A stretch of DNA of 36,578 nucleotides from Rheinheimera baltica DSM 14885 (GCF_000425345.1 NZ_AUDG01000044.1:1-36578); one strand, 5' to 3'; shown: positions 16,495 through 26,079, counted from the first letter of the stretch. Numbers and translations are program-made. Notes: generated by a model not told the origin, from the sequence alone.

Positions 16495-17173
16495 AACCAT
16501 ACTGGTGTTAGAAGATGATCCGGCAATGCAAAGCTTTCTTAGTACCTTACTGAAAAGCCAACAGCATAAGGTGTTAAGTTTTAGTGCTGGCCTGCTGGCA
16601 CTGCAATGTTTGGTGACCGAATCAGTAGATCTGATATTGCTTGATTTGGGGTTGGCTGATATGGATGGTCAGGTTTGGCTTGAGCAATTACGTAGCTGGA
16701 GTGAGATACCGGTGATAGTAATATCTGCCCGCCACAGCGAGCAGGATAAAGTACTGGCACTGGACAATGGTGCCAATGACTATGTCACCAAGCCATTCAG
16801 CGCGGCGGAGTTAATGGCGCGTATCAGGGCTAACCTTCGTAAAGCGACACTTCACCAGCAGGTGTTTGCCTTTGGAGACGTACAGTTAGACCCGGTTCAC
16901 CGCACTGTGCAGCGCAACACACAACCAGTACACCTAACTAAGACAGAATATGATATTTTACTGTTGTTAATGCGTAACGCCGATAAGGTTTTGACACATA
17001 ATCAGATTTTGAGCCAGGTTTGGGGTAAGGCCTACACCGGCCGGCCAGAGTATGTGCGGGTGCATATGGCGCAGCTACGGCAAAAACTGGAAGCCAACCC
17101 GGCAGCGCCCACTTATTTGAAAACCGAGCCTGGTGTTGGCTACAGGTTATCAGTGTCTGCTACCGGGTTATAA
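16487..17173 (+). CDS. KdpE-like OmpR-family response regulator
   Basis: A 228-aa DNA-binding response regulator. The receiver domain has the acidic pair (LEDD), phospho-acceptor Asp53 in LLDLGL, the switch Ser in ISAR and Lys in VTKPF. A C-terminal winged helix with TKTEYDILLLLM and PTYLKTEPGVGYRL is typical of the OmpR/KdpE group. The start is GTG at 16487, overlapping the kinase stop by 8 nt, with GGAG 7 nt upstream; longer in-frame starts lie inside the kinase gene and are not credible. It is predicted to be phosphorylated by the upstream kinase and to control the K+ transporter operon, possibly through the AATCTTTA repeats at 13816-13855. It ends 4 nt from the convergent peptidase gene. 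Confidence 0.9.
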   Translation: MAETILVLEDDPAMQSFLSTLLKSQQHKVLSFSAGLLALQCLVTESVDLILLDLGLADMDGQVWLEQLRSWSEIPVIVISARHSEQDKVLALDNGANDYVTKPFSAAELMARIRANLRKATLHQQVFAFGDVQLDPVHRTVQRNTQPVHLTKTEYDILLLLMRNADKVLTHNQILSQVWGKAYTGRPEYVRVHMAQLRQKLEANPAAPTYLKTEPGVGYRLSVSATGL

Positions 17174-17177
17174 CAGC

Positions 17178-19268
17178 TTAATTTGACGGCGTACGGTACT
17201 TCTCAAACCAGGCCAGCATATACTCGACTTTTTCTATCATCCGGCTTGGGCGGTTTGAAATACCATGCGGTGAACCCGGTATGCGCACCAACGTAGTGTC
17301 GATACGACGTATTTTCAGCGCCTGATAAAATTGTTCAGACTCAGAAATGGGGGTGCGTCTATCGTTCTCGCCGGTAATTAAGATAGTCGGCGTTTGTACA
17401 TTGCCGACTAAACTAAGCGGTGAACGCTGCCAGTAATGCTCTACATTTTCCCAAGGCACGCCAGGGAACTGATGAAAGGTTTGATACAGGTAACTGTCGC
17501 CGGTTAATACTTTGCTTAACCAGTTAATAATCGGTTTTACCACTGCCGCTGCTTTGTAGCGGTTAGTCAGGCCTATGGCATACGCTGTGGCAATACCACC
17601 GGCTGAACCACCGCCAATAAACAGGTTGTTTTCGTCAATAAAGCCCAGTTTAAGCATGGCGTTTACGCCGCTGTCGTGGTCAGCGTAATCTTCAGGTGAA
17701 CTGTATTTATTTTGCAGTAACAGGGCAAAACGCTCGCCATAAGATGAGCTACCGCGATTGTTATCATAAAACACCACGTAACCTTCTTTGGCATAGCGCT
17801 GCATTTCCGCGCTCCACTGCGCACCATAGGCTAAATGGGGGCCGCCGTGGATCTCCAGCAATAATGGATATTTCTTTGTTGGGTCAAAATCAGGCGGTGT
17901 CATATACCAGCCTTGAATTTCTTCACCGTCAAACGACGATTTATAGGTAATTTCATGAACCTGAGCCAGTTTCTTGTGCCCGAGTAAATCCTCGTTCAGC
18001 GCGGTAAGCACCGTGCTTTTGCCTTTTTGCACGACAGCAACATCGCTTGGCCGTTGGCTGGTACCATGGGTATAAGCAATAACGCCGTTTGCGGCCACTG
18101 AATAACTGCCACTTAAATAAGGCTGGGGCTGCGATACACCCCCTAAGCTGGCCGTCAGCTCCGTGAGCTTACCTTTAGTGGTTAAGGTGGCCAGTTTTCG
18201 TTGGCCGCGATCGTCATATTGCACCACAAAGCTAGTGTTACTGAGCCAGTTCGGGCTTTGGATACTGCGGTCAAAATCGGCGGCAACATCGCTAATGTTA
18301 TTGTCTTTTAGTGTTAGAATTTTAAGTTTGCTGTTGCTGTAAGGCACGAGCGCATTGTTTTGCCATAAAAAGGCCAGCTGTTTGCCATCAGGTGAAAACA
18401 CCGGTGCAGATTCAGTACCAGGCATAGTGGTCAGCGCCGTTAGCTGTTCTGTCGCTAAATCCAGTTTATACAGGTTGCTGTCACGGGGCTGAAATTCCCA
18501 CTCCGGGTCTAAATTGGCAGAGAACACCAATGCTTTACTGTCTGGGGTAAAGCTTAAATCACTGCCATAGTTAACATCACCCTGGGTTAGCTGGCGAGCG
18601 GTGCCGCCGGTGGCTGGTAAGATAAAAATGTGTCTGAATTCGGGTTTTAAAAAGCCTTGTCCATCCGCCTGATAGCGGGCTCTATCCAGCACAATAGCCG
18701 ATTCTGACCATTTAGCGCCGTTGGGCTTTTTTACCTTTTTCACCAGTTGCTTCATTTGCGCCTCACGGGCGGCAACATTCATGGTAAATGCTAACTGCTT
18801 GCCATCAGCAGACCAGGTAAGGTTTGTTGGCGAGCTTCGTAATGTCGATAGCTGTGCGGTTTTATTTTCTGCCAACCAGTGCAAGTGAATTTGCCGCGAG
18901 CCGCTGCGGTCTGAAATAAACGCCAGCTGGTTGCTGTTCGCTGCCCAGCGTGGTTGGCTGTAGTTAAATTCATCGGCGAAAAGCGGCAGCTGTTGGCCGG
19001 TTTTAACATCTAATAACCATAAGCTGGTGGCCGTGCTGTCGGTCATAATGTCATTGCTGGCACGAACGTACACTATTTTGCTGCCATCGGGGGAGATTTG
19101 CACGTCGCTGGCATATTCCAGGGCAAAAATATCTTCGGCTTCAAAATAGCGGCTACTTGCTGATGTTTCATGGCTGGTAACTTCAGCTTGTCCGGCGGCA
19201 GATAGGCCTGCACTACACAACAATAAACTGGCGGTAACAGCGATAGCGCTGCGAGTGAAAGTCGGCAT
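17178..19268 (-). CDS. Secreted S9-family prolyl-oligopeptidase-like serine peptidase
   Basis: A 696-aa exported peptidase. It has a signal peptide (hydrophobic ITASLLLCSAGLSAAGQA-like stretch within residues 1-28), then a TolB/WD40-like beta-propeller built of repeats such as SPDGSKIVYVRAS, FTPDSKALVFSA and FSPDGKQLAFLW, and a C-terminal alpha/beta-hydrolase domain. The catalytic Ser555 is in GGGSAGG; the Asp is in ENDRRTP (about 636) and the His in GSPHG (about 668). The S9 family cleaves short peptides from the N- or C-terminal side; members like this are dipeptidyl or acylaminoacyl peptidases, and the exact specificity is not visible. A GGGGAA site precedes the ATG. It is monocistronic, convergent with the KdpE-like gene. 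Confidence 0.93.
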   Translation of the reverse strand: MPTFTRSAIAVTASLLLCSAGLSAAGQAEVTSHETSASSRYFEAEDIFALEYASDVQISPDGSKIVYVRASNDIMTDSTATSLWLLDVKTGQQLPLFADEFNYSQPRWAANSNQLAFISDRSGSRQIHLHWLAENKTAQLSTLRSSPTNLTWSADGKQLAFTMNVAAREAQMKQLVKKVKKPNGAKWSESAIVLDRARYQADGQGFLKPEFRHIFILPATGGTARQLTQGDVNYGSDLSFTPDSKALVFSANLDPEWEFQPRDSNLYKLDLATEQLTALTTMPGTESAPVFSPDGKQLAFLWQNNALVPYSNSKLKILTLKDNNISDVAADFDRSIQSPNWLSNTSFVVQYDDRGQRKLATLTTKGKLTELTASLGGVSQPQPYLSGSYSVAANGVIAYTHGTSQRPSDVAVVQKGKSTVLTALNEDLLGHKKLAQVHEITYKSSFDGEEIQGWYMTPPDFDPTKKYPLLLEIHGGPHLAYGAQWSAEMQRYAKEGYVVFYDNNRGSSSYGERFALLLQNKYSSPEDYADHDSGVNAMLKLGFIDENNLFIGGGSAGGIATAYAIGLTNRYKAAAVVKPIINWLSKVLTGDSYLYQTFHQFPGVPWENVEHYWQRSPLSLVGNVQTPTILITGENDRRTPISESEQFYQALKIRRIDTTLVRIPGSPHGISNRPSRMIEKVEYMLAWFEKYRTPSN

Positions 19269-19500
19269 AGGTTCCCCAATTTGCTCAATAAAGGTGGTGA
19301 TGTGTCAAAAACTACCTTGTTATAGCGGCAAGTACAAACCTGCACGCGGCAGAGTGTTGTTTTTAAGCGGCATAGTTAGATTAATGTTAAACAGCTGAGC
19401 TAACGTAAAGACAGTTTTTGCTGTGAGAGATGTTCTAGTAGCAAAAAGAGAGGATTAACCTGGGGCTTTGGTTAACCTTGTTAAGGTGTTTAAGGCGAAT

Positions 19501-19530
19501 AGCCCTTGCTAACTGCTGTTAGCAAGGGCT
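19501..19530 (-). terminator. Strong hairpin after the CBS-domain gene
   Basis: A perfect 13-bp stem (AGCCCTTGCTAAC with GTTAGCAAGGGCT) and a 4-nt loop lie 6 nt past the stop at 19537. There is no T-tract on either strand, so it may act by RNA stabilisation or as a Rho-assisted end rather than as a classic terminator. Confidence 0.6.
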
Positions 19531-19536
19531 ACCAGT

Positions 19537-20097
19537 TTATGCACTGATGCTATCAAAAATATGTAAAAAAGTGGGTGGTTGTTGCACCGTAAAGTGCACT
19601 CTTAACCGACGTGCAATATCCTGCGCGCTGATAACGCCACGAATTTGATGGCTTTCACGGTCAATAACTACGCAGTGTTGCTCACCACTTGATTGCAAGG
19701 TGTTGATGACATCCGCAATATTGCAATTTTTCAACTGTTGGTAGGCCAGGGCTTTGATACGCTCCCGCGGGCGCATTAAATCGGATACAGAAATATCTTC
19801 CCGGCTGTCACCAAATGCCACACGACGCATAATAGCCTGTGCCGACAGTTGTTCCTGATGTATTAAACCAACCATCTCACCATCGTGATCTACCACTAAT
19901 TTCAAATTGCTTTGTTCTTGCTGCATGATCTCGCGTGCTTCGCGGGCACTGGTTGAAGCCGAAATCATATTGGGCTGCGCGTGTTTAAAGTCAGTAACTA
20001 CATTTAACGCGGGCGAATTTAAAGTGGTACCGTCAAAATCGGCTGGTTGAACCAAATGATCAATGGCTTCAACATCATATAATGCTAAGGTTTTCAT
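19537..20097 (-). CDS. CBS-domain protein
   Basis: A 186-aa cytoplasmic protein with a pair of CBS motifs, roughly residues 36-95 and 104-165. Hallmarks are the repeated hydrophobic-strand pattern LKLVVDHDGEMVGLIHQEQL and HCVVIDRESHQIRGVISAQDI, typical of CBS modules that bind adenosine nucleotides. No enzymatic or transport domain is fused, so a nucleotide-sensing regulator is the best guess. The ATG at 20097 is preferred over an upstream in-frame GTG (20109) because AGGAAG lies just ahead of it. It is followed by a strong hairpin. No direct partner can be assigned from the neighbours. Confidence 0.85.
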   Translation of the reverse strand: MKTLALYDVEAIDHLVQPADFDGTTLNSPALNVVTDFKHAQPNMISASTSAREAREIMQQEQSNLKLVVDHDGEMVGLIHQEQLSAQAIMRRVAFGDSREDISVSDLMRPRERIKALAYQQLKNCNIADVINTLQSSGEQHCVVIDRESHQIRGVISAQDIARRLRVHFTVQQPPTFLHIFDSISA

Positions 20098-20179
20098 AGT
20101 CTTCCTCACTACAGGCGCGCAGAGGCCACGCCAATATCACTGTGTTACGAAAATTTGGTCTATTTGACCGTAAGATAAA

Positions 20180-20506
20180 TTATATAAAAGTGAGGGAAGT
20201 GGGCGGGGCACGCGCTTGAATTAACGTGAAAATGCGACGGGGTAACCAGCCTTCAGCGGGTTTATTGGTAACATTAACGTTCTCAACAAAAAAATGCTTA
20301 AGGCTGGAGATAATACTAAAGTTTGGCTCTTCACCCGGCTCATAATTTTGTTCTGCGGTAAAGCAGCTTTGGGTGAGTAACGGGCTAAGTGCTTGAAGCT
20401 GAGTATCCGCCAACGGCGCCACACGATGTTCGTGCACAGCAAAAGCTTGCGGTGAACACAAAAACGCGAGGTACAGCAAAATAGCGAAACGGCTAAGCCA
20501 GCACAT
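20180..20506 (-). CDS. Small exported protein of unknown function
   Basis: A 108-aa reading frame with a clear N-terminal signal peptide (RFAILLYLAFLCSPQAFA, cleavage probably after AFA) and a soluble remainder containing one Cys and a C-terminal basic patch (LPRRIF). I do not recognise a family. There is no good ribosome site near the ATG, so the start or even the gene is uncertain. It lies upstream of and co-oriented with the CBS-domain gene, 82 nt away. Confidence 0.45.
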   Translation of the reverse strand: MCWLSRFAILLYLAFLCSPQAFAVHEHRVAPLADTQLQALSPLLTQSCFTAEQNYEPGEEPNFSIISSLKHFFVENVNVTNKPAEGWLPRRIFTLIQARAPPTSLTFI

Positions 20507-20652
20507 GCGAGGTAAAAAACCTTAGATTACTTCATTAGGATTTACTATGGTGCTTAAGCGGCGGTTATGCAAGAGCTGGTTTGCTAATATTGCGACAAAT
20601 GCAGGCTTTTCAGCGGCCAAATAAGGAGCTAAACAGGGTTTTAGTTTAGGTT

Positions 20653-21606
20653 CTAATGTGTACTTTCATCGGCGCTTATAGATTGCCGAAAACAATTACG
20701 TCCGCTTTGTTTAGCCAAATACAGCTGTTGGTCGGCTTGGGCGGTCAGGGTATCTTTTACTGCAGTTGCATAAGTTTTTGTTGCGCCACCAATGCTAATA
20801 GTTACCATGCCATATTCTGTTTTTGGATGAGGTATGTTTAATGCGGCTACAGCTTCAAGCAGCTTGGTTGCAACAACTGCTGCACCCTCCTTGTCAGTGT
20901 TGGGTAAAACCACCATAAATTCTTCCCCACCATAGCGAGCGACAAGATCTGATGGGCGACAGCACATGGCTTTCAGTGCTTTAGCGACTTTGCGCAAGGC
21001 TTCATCACCGGCTAAATGGCCAAATTTGTCATTAAATAATTTGAAGTGGTCAATATCTAATATCAGCACGGAAAGCATAGCTTGTTGCTGCCTTTTGCCA
21101 ATCGCTATTTGGGTATCAATTGAGTTGTCTAAATAACGCCGGTTAAATACTCCGGTAAGGCCATCAATATATGCCAGGGAATGCAAAAAATCGGCTTGCT
21201 GTTTTAATGTTAAGTGTGCTTTTATCCGATGAAGTAGCGTATTAGCATTTACCGGTTTTTGAATAAAGTCTACCGCACCGGCTTGCCAACACGCGTCTTC
21301 GTTTTCCTGTTGCTGAAGACCAGTGACAAAAATCACCGGGATGGTAGCGATATCTTTATCGGCTTTTATCGCCTGACAGGTTTGTAAGCCATCCATCTCT
21401 GGCATCATCACATCCATCAAGATGAGATCTGGCATGCTGTCACGACATACCTGCAGGGCTTGTTGGCCAGAGGTCGCCATAAGCACATGATAATCATCAG
21501 CTAAAATACTAAAAATTAGTTGTATATTAATAGGTTGGTCATCAACCACTAAGATAGTGGCTTTGCCAAGCGTAGTTAAAAAGCGCTCTAACATGACATC
21601 AGACAT
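20653..21606 (-). CDS. Response-regulator diguanylate cyclase (receiver-GGDEF)
   Basis: A 317-aa cytoplasmic enzyme that makes c-di-GMP from two GTP when its receiver is phosphorylated. The receiver (about residues 16-133) has the acidic pair VDDQ, phospho-acceptor Asp65 in LILMDVMMPEMDG, Thr in FVTG and Lys in IQKP. The GGDEF domain has DGLTGVFNRRYL, the signature GGEEF (226-230) and an intact RxxD product-inhibition site (RPSD, 217-220), so it should be active and feedback-inhibited. It starts 3 nt after the stop of the hybrid kinase, so it is the last gene of the Hpt-kinase-cyclase operon and the likely output of that phosphorelay. Confidence 0.93.
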   Translation of the reverse strand: MSDVMLERFLTTLGKATILVVDDQPINIQLIFSILADDYHVLMATSGQQALQVCRDSMPDLILMDVMMPEMDGLQTCQAIKADKDIATIPVIFVTGLQQQENEDACWQAGAVDFIQKPVNANTLLHRIKAHLTLKQQADFLHSLAYIDGLTGVFNRRYLDNSIDTQIAIGKRQQQAMLSVLILDIDHFKLFNDKFGHLAGDEALRKVAKALKAMCCRPSDLVARYGGEEFMVVLPNTDKEGAAVVATKLLEAVAALNIPHPKTEYGMVTISIGGATKTYATAVKDTLTAQADQQLYLAKQSGRNCFRQSISADESTH

Positions 21607-21609
21607 ATA

Positions 21610-24600
21610 TCACTCATGCTGTTTTATTAACGTTTGTAGTATCGCAGCTGCCTCTTTAAAAGCCAATACTGAAATACGCTCGCCTATTGCAGCAGTTAAA
21701 GCGGTGTCGAGTTGCGATAAGTCTGGCCGTATATGTTCAAACACTGCAGTAGCGGCCATATTAGCGCTATTAAGATGCCGCAATAAAGCCAACATATCAT
21801 GCTGTAACTGCTCGTTGTCACTAGCATTAGGCTGTGATGTTGAGTTTTGTGCCATTGAATGTTGAGGGGCGAAGTGTTGGTACTGCAACAGTGCTGTCAG
21901 CTGTTCTGCCGCTTTATAACAGGCTTTTAGTAACACACTGGTCAGAGTAGAGGTGTCTGCATTACCCTGCGATAGCGTTTTTTCCAGTTTAGCCGCAGTG
22001 TTAGCCAGTGCAGTAAAGCCTAGCGTTGCTGCAGCACCTTTAATGCTATGACTCAGTAGTTGCAAATCCTTCCCTGTTGGCTGTTCTGATAGCTGATGAA
22101 TGGCGGTGCTAATGTCTTTTTGTAGCTGCACGGCCAGTTTAAAATACAGTGCTAAATTGCCACCTAAGCGCTGCAATGCTGGATTAACATCAATTAGTTG
22201 TTGGTCACAAAAATCGGCGAGTAATGTATTGTGTTGTACTTGCAGATCATAGGTTTGAGGCGTTGCTACGCTTGCCTGCCCACAGTAATGGCAAACTTTG
22301 TCAATAACTTCCTGCAGTACAAAAGGCTTCGCAATATGGTCGTTCATGCCAGCCTCAATACAGGCTGCTTTGTCCGATGGCAGCGCATTTGCCGTCATGG
22401 CAATAATAGGAATGTATTTATATTGTTCTCGTTTACGAATATGCCGTGTGGTTTCATAGCCATCCATCTGGGGCATTTGGATATCCATTAAAATGACATC
22501 GAACTGCGAGCCAGGTTCAGCCAGTATGTTTAGTGCATGTTCACCATGGTCGGCTGCTGTCATTTCCGCCCCTTGGGATTGTAATAACTCAATGGCCACC
22601 AGCTGATTGGTGGGGTTATCTTCAACCAGCAAAATACGCAGGCCCTTTAATGGCATTGTTGCTGGCACCACTGGTTGCGCCTGAGCGGGTGATTGGCTGT
22701 CATTCAGTGCTTGTTGCAGGGTTTTTAATAACATATCGGCTGTGATGGGCTTAACTAAAAAACCATCTAAAAATTCAGGACTTATGTCTGGATGTGTACC
22801 CAGTAGCTCTTTGCTATGCGCGGTAACCATAACAATCATGGTGGCATCGGCAATATCGGGCTGACAGCGTACTTTTTCGGCAAAAGCCAGACCATCCATT
22901 TCGGGTAAACGCCAATCTAGCAACACTAAGGTGAAGGGGGTAGGCGTATCTTGCGCTTCCATTAACATGGCCAAACCTAGCTCTGCATTATCAACACAGC
23001 TTACCTGCCACCCCATGGCTAAACACATTTCTTGCATAATCAGTCTGGAGCTGGCGTTGTCATCTACAACCAAAACATTAAAGTTAAACGCTGTTGCTTG
23101 CTGCACTGGGACAATAAGCTGATCCGAAAGCTTTTTAAGTGCCACTTCAAAGCTAAATGTGCTGCCTTCAACCAAGTTACTGCTTACGCTAATGCTGCCT
23201 TGCATTAAATCGATAAGGCGCTTACTAATTGCCAGGCCTAAGCCGGTGCCGCCAAAGCGTCGGCTAATAGAAGATTCGGCTTGATGAAAACCGGTGAAGA
23301 TATGCTTTTGTTGCTCTGCCGTCATACCAATTCCGGTATCGCGCACCGCAAATTGAAGCTTAATGCCATCGTCAGCTGCGGGGATAACAGAAATTGAAAT
23401 AACCACTTCGCCATGTTCAGTAAACTTTATGGCATTGCCAATAAGGTTAAGTAAAATTTGTTTTATGCGCAGGCTATCGCCATGCAGGTTTAATGGCACA
23501 TCGCTGGCAATGTGATACAGCACTTCAATATCTTTGTGCTGGGTGCTGGATGACAAAATAATACCAATATCTTGTAGTAAAGTGGTTAGGTTAAAAGGTT
23601 GCTCATCCAGCTCAAGTTTACCTGCTTCAACTTTAGAAAAGTCCAGAATGTCATTGAGCAAAGCCAGAAGTGATTGGGCTGCACGATAAGTTTTGTTGAT
23701 ATACTCTGCTTGTCGTTTATCTAATGGCGTTTTCTCAACCAGTTGCAGTAAACCTAAAATGGCATTCATGGGTGTGCGGATTTCATGGCTCATATTAGCC
23801 AAAAAATCTGATTTTGCTTTACTGGCACTGTCCGCTTGCTCTTTGGCTTTTGCTAGCTCGGCTTCTCTATGAAGTTGCTCCGTTAAATCATAGGCAATAC
23901 CGATATAACCTAAAAGCGTGTTGTTGTTATCGACTAAGCTGCTCACATTTAATTTCACCGGAATAGGCTTACCTTGCTTAGTAATATAAGTCCAGCGGTG
24001 TAGATCGTTTTTGCCGAATTGCGCTTTAACTATAAAGGTTTCAAAACCCACATTGACAGTAGTGCCTAGCTCTGCCGTTAGTTCATGCGCGCGTTGTTCC
24101 ACTTCTGCCGGCAAGTGAAATAATGCCGGCGTATGATGAGCAACCACTTCATCTGCGCGATAGCCCAGTAATTGTTCTGCCGCAGGGTTAAATACTGTAA
24201 TTACCCCGTCAGTGTCAGTTGCAATAATGGCATAGCCAGCGCCGTTTAAAATACTGCGCTGTAGGGCACTGGTATTGGTGATTTCTGCTGTGCGTTGCTC
24301 AACTTGTTGTTCAAGCTTCGCATTGGCTTGCTTTAACGTGGCGGCGGCTATTTCTACGAGTTCGTGTTTATGCTTTCTAATTTGCTGGCGACGTATAAAA
24401 AGTAGTTGAACGATGTAAACGATAAAAGACAATAAGAAACTAAAAATGATAATTTCGCGAAAAAGGGCCCTGGGTGCAGGTAGCTCCATTGCTGCAATAA
24501 ACTGCGGTGTAGGGGCTAACTGCAATAACCATTGCCGGCCAAATAAGGCTAAGGTGAAATCTTGCTGGTATTGCGGTTTTGCTTCTGCCTCAATGCCGTG

Positions 24601-25416
24601 TTGATAAAATAAGGTGTTTTGATTAGGGGTTAAATCACTGATATTAAGCACTACGTCTTGTTCTAACCTTGCAATATTAACAAGCACTTCGTCAATAAGT
24701 AAGGCCGCATAACTCCAGCCAAAAAGGTGATTCATGCGTTGTTGTGGCGTTTGGGGGGCCGGCGCAATATTGTAAATTGGCATAAGAATTAGAAAACCGT
24801 GCTGCACCTTGTTCATGGCCTGAACCAGGGTGATTGGCGCAGTTAGCCTGACATCATTATCAAAGGCTGCACTAAGTGCCGCTTCTCTGCGTAAGACATC
24901 TGAACCAATATCCAGGCCAACGGCCTCTTTATTATCACTTTCGGGTTCAATGTATTGAATAACAAATAAACTGTCGTTATGCGGCGTTATTTGGCGAATG
25001 GTAAAGTCGTAACCCGGGCGGTCTTGCCGGGCGCGTTGTAAAAAGGCCGCTTTATCTTGAGGCTGAACATACCTGATAAACCCAAAGCCCCGCGCACCCG
25101 GGAACTCTAGTGGGTAGTCGCGGCTGCGGGTGTATTCCATCATTGCCTGATAGTTAAACTGTTGTGGCGTGCGGCTCATTACTGAACCTCGGGTGCCGCG
25201 TAAGCCATATTGATACAAGGTTACTTTTTCTTTTACGCCCTGGCTTATTTGCTGAATACGCTCTGCCACTGCCTGATTTATACGTTGATCGTTTTGTTGC
25301 GCTTGTTGTTCAGAATAATACTTTGCGAAGGTAAAACCTACAACAAGAAGCGCTATAGGTAACCAGAGCGCCAACACAAAATCCCAGACATGTTTGGCGG
25401 GTTTATCTAACGGCAT
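21610..25416 (-). CDS. CHASE-PAS hybrid sensor histidine kinase with two receivers and an Hpt domain
   Basis: A 1268-aa membrane phosphorelay kinase. In order: a membrane helix (about 15-32), a periplasmic CHASE ligand-binding domain (about 65-290, with GLRGTRGSV and FPGARGFGFI), a second helix (about 320-341), a coiled coil (350-380), a PAS domain (about 386-512), HisKA with His544 in SHEIRTPMN, an ATPase domain (N-box NLIGNAIKF, G-boxes DTGIG and GTGLGL), receiver 1 with Asp834, receiver 2 with Asp978 in ILMDIQMPQMDG, and a C-terminal Hpt with His1123. The stimulus is unknown; CHASE domains bind small extracellular molecules. It is co-transcribed with a separate Hpt gene upstream (2-nt gap) and a receiver-GGDEF cyclase downstream (3-nt gap). 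Confidence 0.95.
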   Translation of the reverse strand: MPLDKPAKHVWDFVLALWLPIALLVVGFTFAKYYSEQQAQQNDQRINQAVAERIQQISQGVKEKVTLYQYGLRGTRGSVMSRTPQQFNYQAMMEYTRSRDYPLEFPGARGFGFIRYVQPQDKAAFLQRARQDRPGYDFTIRQITPHNDSLFVIQYIEPESDNKEAVGLDIGSDVLRREAALSAAFDNDVRLTAPITLVQAMNKVQHGFLILMPIYNIAPAPQTPQQRMNHLFGWSYAALLIDEVLVNIARLEQDVVLNISDLTPNQNTLFYQHGIEAEAKPQYQQDFTLALFGRQWLLQLAPTPQFIAAMELPAPRALFREIIIFSFLLSFIVYIVQLLFIRRQQIRKHKHELVEIAAATLKQANAKLEQQVEQRTAEITNTSALQRSILNGAGYAIIATDTDGVITVFNPAAEQLLGYRADEVVAHHTPALFHLPAEVEQRAHELTAELGTTVNVGFETFIVKAQFGKNDLHRWTYITKQGKPIPVKLNVSSLVDNNNTLLGYIGIAYDLTEQLHREAELAKAKEQADSASKAKSDFLANMSHEIRTPMNAILGLLQLVEKTPLDKRQAEYINKTYRAAQSLLALLNDILDFSKVEAGKLELDEQPFNLTTLLQDIGIILSSSTQHKDIEVLYHIASDVPLNLHGDSLRIKQILLNLIGNAIKFTEHGEVVISISVIPAADDGIKLQFAVRDTGIGMTAEQQKHIFTGFHQAESSISRRFGGTGLGLAISKRLIDLMQGSISVSSNLVEGSTFSFEVALKKLSDQLIVPVQQATAFNFNVLVVDDNASSRLIMQEMCLAMGWQVSCVDNAELGLAMLMEAQDTPTPFTLVLLDWRLPEMDGLAFAEKVRCQPDIADATMIVMVTAHSKELLGTHPDISPEFLDGFLVKPITADMLLKTLQQALNDSQSPAQAQPVVPATMPLKGLRILLVEDNPTNQLVAIELLQSQGAEMTAADHGEHALNILAEPGSQFDVILMDIQMPQMDGYETTRHIRKREQYKYIPIIAMTANALPSDKAACIEAGMNDHIAKPFVLQEVIDKVCHYCGQASVATPQTYDLQVQHNTLLADFCDQQLIDVNPALQRLGGNLALYFKLAVQLQKDISTAIHQLSEQPTGKDLQLLSHSIKGAAATLGFTALANTAAKLEKTLSQGNADTSTLTSVLLKACYKAAEQLTALLQYQHFAPQHSMAQNSTSQPNASDNEQLQHDMLALLRHLNSANMAATAVFEHIRPDLSQLDTALTAAIGERISVLAFKEAAAILQTLIKQHE

Positions 25417-25418
25417 AA

Positions 25419-26000
25419 TTAGCCGCCACTCTTAGGTGGGTTTGGCATATAGCGGTGCAGCAGCTCAGCGGCTTTGGCAAAGTCCAGGCAGGCTACCTGA
25501 TGAAAAAATAATTTTGCATCAGGTTCTGACATCAATTGATTTAAGGAAAGTCTGTTTTGCAGCACCATATTACACGCCGTCATATTTTGCGTTTCAAGCA
25601 GGGTCATTAATTGCGCTGCATCTAATGTATCGAGTTGGGCTGCTGCCTGAACGCTTTGCAACTGAATAATACTCTGTAGTTCGTTGCAGCTTTGCTGATA
25701 AATTTTGATAAAGCCTTGTAACGTATCGGCGGATATACTTTTATGGCCCGCACTGGTTTGCTCTAATGCAGAGGCTTGCTTTGCTAGTTCATCTGCACCT
25801 ATTGTTGCGTAACTGCCGCGAATTTTGTGCAGTAGCTGCTGGGTGTTTTCAGTATCGCCTGATGCAAGATACTGCTCAAGTTTTGCGATGTTTTGCGGTG
25901 CCGCATCTATCAGGTTTTGCATCATCTGCAGTAACTGGGGCGCATGCTGAGAGGACATTAGCAAAATGCTTTCAAGTCTGGCGCGGTTTATTACAGTCAC
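25419..26000 (-). CDS. Stand-alone histidine phosphotransfer (Hpt) protein
   Basis: A 193-aa cytoplasmic Hpt-domain protein. The phospho-accepting His58 sits in LLHKIRGSYATIGADELA, matching the HxxxGS-type Hpt motif, inside a helical bundle of about residues 10-110. The C-terminal 80 aa is an extra helical region of unknown role. It carries phosphoryl groups between receivers. It is the first gene of the operon, ending 2 nt before the hybrid kinase, which already has an Hpt of its own; the separate Hpt may let the kinase signal to other receivers. It is divergent from the receiver-GGDEF-EAL gene at 26135. Confidence 0.88.
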   Translation of the reverse strand: MTVINRARLESILLMSSQHAPQLLQMMQNLIDAAPQNIAKLEQYLASGDTENTQQLLHKIRGSYATIGADELAKQASALEQTSAGHKSISADTLQGFIKIYQQSCNELQSIIQLQSVQAAAQLDTLDAAQLMTLLETQNMTACNMVLQNRLSLNQLMSEPDAKLFFHQVACLDFAKAAELLHRYMPNPPKSGG

Positions 26001-26079
26001 TACATCTGCTCAATTAATTTAAATTTAATAAAATTTAAGCATTTATCATGTTTTTTGCCAGATTTATTTTAATTTCGTA

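Noticed and set aside
20221-20442. A second small minus-strand frame within the exported-protein ORF
   Set aside because: It has no signal peptide or motif, and overlaps a frame with a clear signal sequence.
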